Assembly: GCF_008195825.1 (NCBI RefSeq)
Contig: NZ_CP043329.1
Coordinates: 62,001-126,000 of the forward strand
Source of the DNA: Pedobacter aquae
GTDB lineage: Bacteria; Bacteroidota; Bacteroidia; Sphingobacteriales; Sphingobacteriaceae
Direction: 5' to 3'
DNA: 64,000 bases
Shown here in pieces: positions 26,135-33,676 of the stretch (position 1 is its first letter; each line of letters begins with the position of its first letter). The notes beneath the pieces are model-generated. The model had not been told where the DNA came from. It saw nothing but the letters and a program-made list of their open reading frames with translations, and did no database searches. Made by a program: the position numbers and the translations under genes.

Positions 26135-27480
26135 ATAGCCCAAGGTTTAAACCTTGGGCTAAAAGATAAATCTTGCGCTCGTTTTAATCATAGCCCAAGG
26201 TTTAAACCTTGGGCTATAAGATAAATCTTGCGCTCGTTTGTAACGAGTGTTTAACATGGTCTAGCGATTCAATCGCTTTAAAGATATATGCACATCATAG
26301 CCCAAGGTTTAAACCTCGGGCTATAAGATAAATCTTGCGCTCGTTTGTAACGAGTGCTTAACATGGTTTAGCGATTCAATCGCGTTAAAGATATATGCAC
26401 ATCATAGCCCTAGGTTTAAACCTAGGGCTATAAGATAGAAAAGCTTTTGCGCTCGTTTGTAACGAGTGCTTAACATGGTTTAGCGATTCAATCGCGTTAA
26501 AGATATATGCACATCATAGCCCAAGGTTTAAACCTTGGGCTATAAGATAAATCTTGCGCTCGTTTGTAACGAGTGCTTAACATGGTTTAGCGATTCAATC
26601 GCGTTAAAGATATATGCACATCATAGCCCAAGGTTTAAACCTTGGGCTATAAGATAGAAAAGCTTTTGCGCTCGTTTGTAACGAGTGCTTAACATGGTTT
26701 AGCGATTCAATCGCGTTAAAGATATATGCACATCATAGCCCAAGGTTTAACCTTGGGCTATAAGATAAATCTTGCGCTCGTTTGTAACGAGTGCTTAACA
26801 TGGTTTAGCGATTCAATCGCGTTAAAGATATATGCACATCATAGCCCTAGGTTTAAACCTAGGGCTATAAGATAGAAAAGCTTTTGCGCTCGTTTGTAAC
26901 GAGTGCTTAACATGGTTTAGCGATTCAATCGCTTTAAAGATATGCACATCATAGCCCAAGGTTTAAACCTTGGGCTATAAGATAGAAAAGCTTTTGCGCT
27001 CGTTTGTAACGAGTGCTTAACATGGTTTAGCGATTCAATCGCGTTAAAGATATATGCACATCATAGCCCTAGGTTTAAACCTAGGGCTATAAGATAGAAA
27101 AGCTTTTGCGCTCGTTTGTAACGAGTGCTTAACATGGTTTAGCGATTCAATCGCGTTAAAGATATATGCACATCATAGCCCAAGGTTTAAACCTTGGGCT
27201 ATAAGATAAATCTTGCGCTCGTTTGTAACGAGTGCTTAACATGGTTTAGCGATTCAATCGCGTTAAAGATATATGCACATCATAGCCCTAGGTTTAAACC
27301 TAGGGCTATAAGATAGAAAAGCTTTTGCGCTCGTTTGTAACGAGTGCTTAACATGGTTTAGCGATTCAATCGCGTTAAAGATATATGCACATCATAGCCC
27401 TAGGTTTAACCTTGGGCTATAAGATAAATCTTGCGCTCGTTTGTAACGAGTGCTTAACATGGTCTAGCGATTCAATCGCT
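26135..27480. repeat. tandem array of 13 palindrome-bearing repeat units between aroA and aroC
   Basis: Each unit carries a 28-bp perfect palindrome whose left arm is ATAGCCCAAGGTTT or ATAGCCCTAGGTTT. Then come a short inverted repeat (AAGATAAATCTT or AAAAGCTTTT), the hairpin CTCGTTTGTAACGAG and the hairpin GCGATTCAATCGC, and a linker ending GATATATGCACATC. Palindromes begin at 26135, 26190, 26297, 26404, 26516, 26623, 26735, 26841, 26951, 27063, 27175, 27282 and 27394. After the first, which is 55 bases from its neighbour, the spacing is 106-112 bases, mostly 107 or 112. Copies 7 and 13 are one base shorter. Alternative arms change on both sides together, so base pairing is kept. It contains no gene. 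Confidence 0.93.
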
Positions 27481-27492
27481 TTAATTATATAA

Positions 27493-27537
27493 GAACCAGC
27501 AACCGGCAACCAAAAACTGGCAACCGGCAACTGAAAA
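27493..27537. repeat. 7-base periodic repeat upstream of aroC
   Basis: AACCAGC, AACCGGC, AACCAAA, AACTGGC, AACCGGC, AACTGAA follow each other at exact 7-base intervals. The reverse complement (GCCGGTT/GCCAGTT) is the same heptamer type as at 32395-32430 and 33200-33245. It ends 20 bases before the aroC ATG. Confidence 0.65.
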
Positions 27538-27556
27538 CCGATAAATAAATAAAAAC

Positions 27557-28645
27557 ATGGCAGGAAATTCATTCGGAAAAGTATTTAGAATCACCACATT
27601 TGGCGAATCGCATGGAGCGGCTATAGGCGTCATCATAGATGGCTGTCCGCCCAATATAGCGTTAGACTTAGATTTTATCCAGTACGAGCTGGATAAACGT
27701 AAACCAGGGCAATCTAAAATTACCACCCAAAGAAAAGAATCAGACACCTGTCAGATACTTTCAGGGGTTTTTGAAGGTAAAACAACAGGAACACCTATCG
27801 CTATCGTTATCCCAAATGAAGATCAGAAATCAAAAGATTACGATCATAATAAGGACACTTTCAGGCCTTCACATGCAGATTATACTTATCAGCATAAATA
27901 TGGGATAAGAGACCATAGAGGAGGAGGCAGGTCATCAGCTCGTGAAACTGCAGCTCGTGTAGCAGCAGGTGCTATTGCTAAGTTAGCTTTAAAAAAGGTA
28001 GGGATAGAGGTAGTAGCACACGTTTCTTCTGTAGGCACTATTGATGCTCCACATATCGATTTTACTTCCGTAGAAGATTTCGAAGCCTTAAGAGAAAGTA
28101 ATATTGTAAGATGTGCAGACCCGTCTACAGCAAAGGAAATGATTAACCTGATAGATCAAATCAGAAAAGAAGGCGATACCATAGGAGGTAAAGTAAGCTG
28201 TATCGTTAAAAATTGCCCGGTAGGATTAGGAGAGCCCGTTTTTGATAAGCTACATGCAGATTTAGGCAAAGCCATGTTGAGTATCAATGCCGTACATGGC
28301 TTTGATTATGGTTCTGGCTTTGATGGCTCTACCATGCGTGGCTCAGAGCATAACGATATTTTTGAAAAGAACCATTTAGGTGATGTGATTACCAGAACCA
28401 ATTTTTCTGGTGGTATACAAGGAGGTATTTCTAATGGTATGGATATCAATTTCAGGGTTGCTTTTAAACCTGTGGCTACCATCATGACCAACCAACAAAC
28501 GGTTAATAAGGATGGTGATGCTGCGGAAATCAAAGGAAAAGGCCGACATGATCCTTGTGTAGTCCCAAGAGCCGTTGCCATTGTAGAAGCCATGGCCGCA
28601 CTGGTCATCATCGACCATTATCTGAGGAATAACTTGTATCAATAG
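27557..28645 (+). CDS. aroC: chorismate synthase
   Basis: It makes chorismate from EPSP with reduced FMN, step 7 of the shikimate pathway. It has 362 residues. Family signatures are [17 protein letters not shown] at the N-terminus, [20 protein letters not shown] in the middle and the Arg-rich [11 protein letters not shown] near the end. It is separated from aroA by the palindromic array but ends the same gene group; a terminator follows at once. Whether it is still co-transcribed with aroA is uncertain. Confidence 0.97.
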   Translation: MAGNSFGKVFRITTFGESHGAAIGVIIDGCPPNIALDLDFIQYELDKRKPGQSKITTQRKESDTCQILSGVFEGKTTGTPIAIVIPNEDQKSKDYDHNKDTFRPSHADYTYQHKYGIRDHRGGGRSSARETAARVAAGAIAKLALKKVGIEVVAHVSSVGTIDAPHIDFTSVEDFEALRESNIVRCADPSTAKEMINLIDQIRKEGDTIGGKVSCIVKNCPVGLGEPVFDKLHADLGKAMLSINAVHGFDYGSGFDGSTMRGSEHNDIFEKNHLGDVITRTNFSGGIQGGISNGMDINFRVAFKPVATIMTNQQTVNKDGDAAEIKGKGRHDPCVVPRAVAIVEAMAALVIIDHYLRNNLYQ

Positions 28646-28646
28646 C

Positions 28647-28678
28647 ATAAAAAAAGCTCCAAATTGGAGCTTTTTTTG
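28647..28678 (+). terminator. terminator of aroC
   Basis: AAAAAGCTCCAA pairs with TTGGAGCTTTTT around a minimal loop, with a T run at the right. It begins within a few bases of the aroC stop. Confidence 0.88.
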
Positions 28679-28752
28679 TTTAGGATGTGCATGTGATAGC
28701 GCATACTAAGAAGCTATCTTAAAAATTGTAATCTTATTCCATTTAACCTTTT

Positions 28753-28908
28753 TCTAACCACCCAACAAACTAACCACCTAACAAACTAACCACCTAACAA
28801 ACTAACCACCCAACAAACTAACCACCTAACAAACTAACCACCTAACAAACTAACCACCTAACAAACTAACCACCCAACAAACTAACCCCCAACAAACTAA
28901 CCCCCCAC
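28753..28908. repeat. G-free tandem array (AACCACCT/AACAAACT type)
   Basis: About 150 bases of alternating AACCACCT and AACAAACT octamers (16-base period) with no G on the plus strand until its end. On the minus strand it reads GGTTAG and TTGTTAG repeatedly. Its right end contains the TAG stop (28897-28899) of the acetyltransferase gene. Confidence 0.85.
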
Positions 28909-29454
28909 CACCCTTTCCTTAACCTTTACAGCAGGAGCGCCCTGATAGATGCTATAAGCTTCTAAATCATGATGAGCTACAGCAGCCATACTCAAAACAG
29001 CATGACTTTTACAGGTAACACCAGGGCACACAATAGCTCTGGCACCTATCCATACACCATCTTCTAAGATGATAGGCTTCGTAAGTAAATCGAAATTTTT
29101 GCTTTTATAATCATGATTTCCGGTCATCAACATTGCACCTTGGGAAACACAGCAATTAGCACCAATATGCACATGGTCCAGATTTTCAATAAAACATTCT
29201 GCTAGCCAGGAATGGTCTCCTAGGCTGAGTTTCCATGGAAATTTAATATGGACATAAGGTTTAACCCGAACATCTCTTCCTATTTTCGCACCAAATAGTC
29301 TTAACATCCATACTAAAATGATACTGAAAGGAATCAATCCTGACCTGAAGAACAAGGCACTACAAAAATACCAAAGAACTTGTTTAAGTACAGAAGCTCC
29401 ATGGTCAAACTTACCTGTATCAAATTTCTTTTTAAGTTGTACTTTCTCCGACAT
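28897..29454 (-). CDS. WcaF-like acetyltransferase (left-handed beta-helix)
   Basis: It probably O-acetylates a sugar of the exopolysaccharide. It has 185 residues from the second Met (MSEKVQLKKKF); the frame opens at 29475. A hydrophobic segment lies at about residues 22-47. The hexapeptide-repeat beta-helix follows (LGDHSWLAECFIENLDHVHI, CCVSQGAMLMTGNHDY, IILEDGVWIGARAIVCPGVT). This order matches colanic-acid-type WcaF acetyltransferases. It overlaps the exosortase gene by 23 bases. The last residues and stop lie in the repeat array. Confidence 0.88.
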   Translation of the reverse strand: MSEKVQLKKKFDTGKFDHGASVLKQVLWYFCSALFFRSGLIPFSIILVWMLRLFGAKIGRDVRVKPYVHIKFPWKLSLGDHSWLAECFIENLDHVHIGANCCVSQGAMLMTGNHDYKSKNFDLLTKPIILEDGVWIGARAIVCPGVTCKSHAVLSMAAVAHHDLEAYSIYQGAPAVKVKERVVGG

Positions 29455-30001
29455 GTGATTTTTTATTAGGTGCATTTTTTTTGTTCATCCAAAAATACAT
29501 CCCTGTAAAGATGATGATATAACATATCCAATTGAATATATCATGATGGTCTACACGCATACCTGCCACTGTCTTTGCATAAAAAGCTACAACAAATAAT
29601 CTCAACATATTAAATAAAGAAAATAATAATACACTGCTTAAGATGAAAATTAGCCTGTTTTTAAACTTCTTATCAGGCACTGCAATACCAAAAGCAATAA
29701 GTAAGCTGATGATGCCATAACCCAAACAGCTATAAACAATTTTAACCCCACCATACCCAATTAAGAGCATCGCAGTGGCATTACTAATACTTTTGATACC
29801 CCATAGGGCAGCAATCACTTGCGAGCCTGAGATCAAAAAATCCCTATACCAGGCAATAAAGTTTAGATGTTGATGCGCAAAAGGCCAATATAATCCGCCT
29901 GGAGCACAGATACCTATCCAAAATTCAAAAAAATAGTCTAAAGCAAAATAAATTAGCAGCAGAGCAAATACAAATTTTGATAGTTTTTGATTATAGCCCA
30001 T
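29432..30001 (-). CDS. exosortase family protein (probably XrtY type)
   Basis: A polytopic membrane cysteine-transpeptidase-like protein of 189 residues from MGYNQKLSKF; an ATG at 30034 would add 11 residues and overlap the preceding gene more. The exosortase triad is recognisable as Cys92 in YSCLGYG, Arg134 in FNMLRLF and His152/153 in DHHDIFNW, within about six hydrophobic segments. Exosortases process sorting-signal proteins at the membrane and are encoded with polysaccharide genes. XrtY is the variant I associate with Sphingobacteria and a Wzy-like partner, as here, but this subtype is inference. Confidence 0.8.
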   Translation of the reverse strand: MGYNQKLSKFVFALLLIYFALDYFFEFWIGICAPGGLYWPFAHQHLNFIAWYRDFLISGSQVIAALWGIKSISNATAMLLIGYGGVKIVYSCLGYGIISLLIAFGIAVPDKKFKNRLIFILSSVLLFSLFNMLRLFVVAFYAKTVAGMRVDHHDIFNWICYIIIFTGMYFWMNKKNAPNKKSHVGESTT

Positions 30002-30848
30002 CTTTTTGTTTCTTAAGTTCATAGATTTTAGCATCTATCAAAAATCTAAACCAGAAGCACTGTAAAAAATGAAAAATCAATCCTTCTTTGCCATCCAGAA
30101 ATCCTAATCTAAGAAAATACCTAATGAAAAAGTAAACAAAAGGTCTTACAAATAAAGGGAAACGTTCGTATAAATTTTTCATATACCTTCTTCTAGCAAT
30201 AGGATTATCATTTTGCAAAGAGCCTTTGATCACAGAGCCTTGTTGTTGCGGATGAAATTGTTCAAAAGCCTCTAAATTAGACCATTTATCGTGTCTTAAA
30301 GTAAAGGTGCTTAAAGATTCTGTAATTAAATCAATGATATCTCCTTTAAGTTTTTGGGTTTTACCCGCTACCTTAAAATGCTGGTCATAGAGTTTTTCTT
30401 CACATAAACCCTTGCCTTTCCTAAATAGTACAGCGTGATAGGTAGGGTAGTGGCCGCCATATTTAATCCATTTATTCATGAAAATGGTTTTCCTGCTCGC
30501 CAAAAATCCATGAATATCATCGGCTATAGGTTTACTAAAAATGGCACTAACTTCTAACCTAAATTCTTCTGTTAACCGATGGTCTGCATCCATATTTAAA
30601 ATCCAATGGGTGCGGATAGGTAAATGCTGGATGGCCCAATTTCTTTGTTGACTGTAATTTTCGAAAGGATGCTGAACAATCTGTACCGGATAATTTTTTA
30701 ATATTTCTAAAGTAGCATCTGTAGAACCAGAGTCTACAACAAATATTTCCTCAGCAAAATCTAGAGCACTCTCTACACAAGCTTTAATATTCTTTTCCTC
30801 ATTAAAGGTTAAGATGATGATACTGATGGGGACTGGTTTGGTATTCAT
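29991..30848 (-). CDS. family 2 glycosyltransferase
   Basis: It adds a sugar from an NDP-sugar to a growing glycan on the cytoplasmic side. It has 285 residues. The GT-A fold signature opens with ISIIILTFNEEKNIKACVES, followed by VVDSGSTDATLEI and the metal-binding ILNMDADHRL. A C-terminal hydrophobic stretch (FPLFVRPFVYFFIRYFLRLG) suggests membrane association. The sequence resembles the WaaE/KdtX-like group. It overlaps the exosortase gene. Confidence 0.9.
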   Translation of the reverse strand: MNTKPVPISIIILTFNEEKNIKACVESALDFAEEIFVVDSGSTDATLEILKNYPVQIVQHPFENYSQQRNWAIQHLPIRTHWILNMDADHRLTEEFRLEVSAIFSKPIADDIHGFLASRKTIFMNKWIKYGGHYPTYHAVLFRKGKGLCEEKLYDQHFKVAGKTQKLKGDIIDLITESLSTFTLRHDKWSNLEAFEQFHPQQQGSVIKGSLQNDNPIARRRYMKNLYERFPLFVRPFVYFFIRYFLRLGFLDGKEGLIFHFLQCFWFRFLIDAKIYELKKQKDGL

Positions 30849-30860
30849 CGTTATAAGTAT

Positions 30861-32858
30861 TTAATGAGTGTTGATATAATGATACATCGTTTGATAATGA
30901 TGAAGGATATTCCCTTCTTCATAATCCTTTCTAATGGTGTTTTGTAAGCCATTAAAGGCTATGTCTCTATTTATGATAGCTTTATAAGCTTTTATTAAAC
31001 TCTCTTTTAAAGCCGGAGCTGTTCTTTTACAAACCCATCCTAAATCCTTCTCTTTTACATAATCACTCAAACCTACGTTTTCGGTAATAAGTACTGGAGT
31101 TCCGCTATACAAGCTTTCAATAACTACGTTAGCAAAATTCTCATCATAAGAAGGTAAAACAAATAAGTCATGTGCTGCCAATAAGTCAAACTTTTCATCC
31201 CCATAAACAGGGCCTAACCAATGAACACGCTTAGCAAAGCTCTTCTTCTTAATTCCATCTTCACTTATCACTTCATGCTGTTCTCCACCCAGCCTACCTT
31301 CTTCGGTATTCGGTCTTCTTTCCCAACTTTCCACTTCACGCACAACTTCCTGCCGCTCACCATCCAGTCTACGGTCTGCGGACTTCGGTCCTCGGTCCTC
31401 AGACTTAAACCTTTCAACATCACTTATCCCTTCTATCTGCTCTCCATCCAGTCTACGGTCTGCGGACTGCGGTCCTCGGTCTTCTTCCAACTTCAATCTT
31501 TCAACATCACTTATCCCTTCTATCTGCTCTCCATCCAGTCTACGGTCTGCGGACTTCGGTCCTCGGTCTTCTTCCAACTTCAATCTTTCAACATCACTTA
31601 TCACTTCCTGCTGCTCTCCATCCAGCCTACGGTCTGCGGACTTCGGTCCTCCGTCCTCAGACTTCAACCTTTCAACATATTCCATTTCACCATCTCCAAC
31701 AACACTCAATTCCCAAGGAAAATCTAACTCATTCAAAACTTCAAATAACAGCTCAAGCCCCTTTTTCTCTTCTATACGAGATAAAAAGATCAATTTTAAA
31801 GTACAATCTATTTTTTCTTTTTTGTTTAGCTTTTTCTCCCAAGGGAGCTTTACAAAGTTTGGGATATTAAAAATAGACTTTGGTTTTAGTAAAGCTTGCG
31901 TATCTCCAGCCTCCTTAGCGCTGGTTGTATGAAAATAACAGGCATTCAACAAATGTTTACCCAATAATTGATGAAATACCTTTTTTAATAAACTTTTATC
32001 TTTTTCAAAAGAGTATAAACTAAGGGTGCCTCTTGGGCTTAAAACTACCTTCACGCCTCTACATAAAGCAATTAAGCAAGCAGGCATGGTAACCAAATTC
32101 CACCAAGCATGAATATGTACCACATCAAACTGTTTTACAGTTTTCCATAAATGCCATAAAAGGGCAGGAGAGAAGTGACTATGATCTTTGGTTATGCGCT
32201 TAAAATAGCTTACCTCAACACCATCTACCATTTTAGTTTCCCCATTCTGGTAGGGCAGTTCCTCTTTCCCATTAGCCAAAGTCGTATAAACAGAAATTAT
32301 CATCTTGTCAGGCTGAGCGGAGTCGAAGCCCCCATTCCCTAACCCCGTTCTGCTATCCCCCTCCAGTCTTCCGTCCTCGGTCATCGGACTTCTAGTTGTC
32401 GGTTGCCAGTTGTCAGTTGCCAGTTCTGGGTTATGTGCCGTCAGGCTGTGGTCATCGGTCATCGGACTTCTACCATCTGTTTCCAGTTCGCTGTTCCCTG
32501 TTTCCAGTTTTGTATCTATTAGACTATTTCTCTGCGGTCTGCGGTCCTCGGTCATCGGACTTCTACCATCTGTTTCCAGTTCGCTGTTCCCTGTTTCCAG
32601 TTTTGTATCTATTAGACTATTTCTCTGCGGTCTGCGGTCCTCGGTCATCGGACTTCTACCATCTGTTTCCAGTTCGCTGTTTCCTGTTGCCAGTTCTGGG
32701 TTATGTGCCGCCAGGCTGCGGTCCTCGGTCACCGGACTCCCCAAACCTCGCCTTTCGCTTTCAGCTTGAATTTCCTCACATAACTTCGCCACAGACATCA
32801 CTGGCCCGCCGTAAACGTATGCTGGTTTATATGATGCTGTAATATGGAGGATTTTCAT
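30861..32858 (-). CDS. family 4 glycosyltransferase with two large in-frame repeat insertions
   Basis: The core is a GT-B enzyme like the XrtY-associated glycosyltransferases: MKILHITASYKPAYVYGGPV at the N-terminus, VVHIHAWWNLVTMP, KVVLSPRGTLSLYSF, LIFLSRIEEKKGLELL, and the nucleotide-sugar site FVLPSYDENFANVVIESL. It has 665 residues, but about 154 (residues 32-185) and 141 (about residues 396-536) are low-complexity, highly polar repeat sequence inserted in frame. Removing them leaves about 370 residues, the usual size. The first insertion falls after the N-terminal Rossmann helix, the second after WELSVVGDGEMEYVE, both at likely surface loops. Whether the protein still works is unknown. 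Its ATG overlaps the stop of the preceding fragment as ATGA. Confidence 0.85.
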   Translation of the reverse strand: MKILHITASYKPAYVYGGPVMSVAKLCEEIQAESERRGLGSPVTEDRSLAAHNPELATGNSELETDGRSPMTEDRRPQRNSLIDTKLETGNSELETDGRSPMTEDRRPQRNSLIDTKLETGNSELETDGRSPMTDDHSLTAHNPELATDNWQPTTRSPMTEDGRLEGDSRTGLGNGGFDSAQPDKMIISVYTTLANGKEELPYQNGETKMVDGVEVSYFKRITKDHSHFSPALLWHLWKTVKQFDVVHIHAWWNLVTMPACLIALCRGVKVVLSPRGTLSLYSFEKDKSLLKKVFHQLLGKHLLNACYFHTTSAKEAGDTQALLKPKSIFNIPNFVKLPWEKKLNKKEKIDCTLKLIFLSRIEEKKGLELLFEVLNELDFPWELSVVGDGEMEYVERLKSEDGGPKSADRRLDGEQQEVISDVERLKLEEDRGPKSADRRLDGEQIEGISDVERLKLEEDRGPQSADRRLDGEQIEGISDVERFKSEDRGPKSADRRLDGERQEVVREVESWERRPNTEEGRLGGEQHEVISEDGIKKKSFAKRVHWLGPVYGDEKFDLLAAHDLFVLPSYDENFANVVIESLYSGTPVLITENVGLSDYVKEKDLGWVCKRTAPALKESLIKAYKAIINRDIAFNGLQNTIRKDYEEGNILHHYQTMYHYINTH
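31250..31673. repeat. tandem repeat insertion 2 inside the glycosyltransferase gene (84-87 bp units)
   Basis: Four to five units of 28-29 codons; on the plus strand each contains CAGTCTACGGTCTGCGGAC and CTTCGGTCCTCGGTC. The translated unit is DVERLK-(S/L)E(E)D-RGPKSADRRLDGEQ-plus a variable end. Unit length stays a multiple of three. The CGGTCNN heptamer rhythm is the same as at 32304-32765 and 33179-33610. Confidence 0.9.
32304..32765. repeat. tandem repeat insertion 1 inside the glycosyltransferase gene (93-bp units)
   Basis: Exact 93-bp units (31 codons) containing CGGTCCTCGGTCATCGGACT, then CTGTTTCCAGTTCGCTGTTC, then CCAGTTTTGTATCTATTAGA. At both ends it changes to 7-base runs of the GTCAGTT/GCCAGTT kind. 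The promoter-distal edge (32306-32330) is a copy of the dispersed element GGCTTCGACTCCGCTCAGCC in reverse orientation, translated as GFDSAQPD. Confidence 0.9.
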
Positions 32859-33118
32859 GGTTCAGCAGATACTTGAAGATGAGCTATCAAATCATTAAAA
32901 TATGGTGTCGACCAAATATTTAAAACATTCGGATTAGAAATAAACCTCTTGATATCGGCCTTCACCCTTTCCATACTTACGATAGCTATCCTCTCTCTTA
33001 TTAAGCTAATAAATTCTTCTTTATTGATAGTCTTTTTATTCCAATCACCACTCATTATTGCTCTTTCTAAAAAGTGATTTAGATTTAAAACTACGCCTTT
33101 TTTTATATACCATTCCAT
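32855..33118 (-). pseudogene. C-terminal remnant of an AbiEii-like nucleotidyltransferase toxin (candidate)
   Basis: An 87-codon ORF; the frame is open back to 33172 without another ATG. The sequence, including LNHFLERAIMSGDWNKKTI, ERVKADIKRFI and IWSTPYFNDLIAHLQ, resembles the extreme C-terminus of AbiEii/AbiGii family nucleotidyltransferases, which are about three times longer. The nucleotidyltransferase domain with its GS-x-D-x-D motif is absent. It is bounded upstream by the repeat tract and overlaps the glycosyltransferase start by 4 bases. The family call is from memory of motifs and is tentative. Confidence 0.45.
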
Positions 33119-33178
33119 ATCAAGATAATCGGTAAACTGTCGATTATCTTTGTATAAAATTACATCTAGGAATTACTG

Positions 33179-33610
33179 AGTTCTGGGTTATGAGTCGCCA
33201 GACTGCGGTTACTAGTTGTCGGTCGCCAGTTGTCAGTTGCCAGTTCATGGTTATCAGTCGCCAGACTGCGGTCCTCGATCATCAGACTTCTATCATCTGT
33301 TTTCAGTTCCCTGTTTCCAGTTTCCAGTTTTGTATCTATAAGACTATTCCTCTGCAGTCTTCGGTCATCGGACTTCTGTCATCTGTTTTCAGTTCCCTGT
33401 TTCCAGTTTTACATCTCTAGCACTAATAGGCTGCGGTCCACCGTACTCGGTCATCGGACTTCTACCATCTGTTTTCAGTTCCCTGTTCCCTGTTTCCAGT
33501 TTTACATCTATAGCACTAATAGACTGCGGTCCACCGTACTCGGTCCCCGGACTTCTAGTCATCAAAGTTACATCTATGAGACTATTCCCCCGCAGTCCAC
33601 CGTCCTCGGA
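33179..33610. repeat. intergenic copy of the glycosyltransferase-insertion repeat family
   Basis: Non-coding on both strands. It shows the same plus-strand phrases in the same orientation as the insertions at 31250-32765: CGGTCATCGGACTTCT, ATCTGTTTTCAGTTCCCTG, TTTCCAGTTTTACATCTAT and AGACTGCGGTCC, repeated about four times with variable spacing. 33200-33245 has 7-base GTCGGTC/GCCAGTT/GTCAGTT steps. Unlike the copies in the gene, the unit length is not fixed to a multiple of three. It fills most of the gap 33119-33676. Confidence 0.88.
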
Positions 33611-33676
33611 CTATTTCCCAATTGCAATACTCCATCTACACGACTATTAGTCTTCCAACTTTCCTCTTTCTTAACT

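Noticed and set aside
26135-27480. CRISPR array
   Set aside because: The units are palindromic throughout and the sequence between palindromes is also repeated; there are no unique spacers and no cas genes.
28753-28908. Telomere-like repeat (CTAACC)
   Set aside because: Superficial resemblance only; the unit is an 8/16-base AACCACCT-AACAAACT pattern at internal positions next to gene ends.
32396-32842. Plus-strand ORFs of 119-168 residues within the glycosyltransferase insertions and 33190-33691
   Set aside because: They are translations of the repeat DNA on the opposite strand; the minus strand carries the enzyme core, and the repeat's regular period keeps several frames open.
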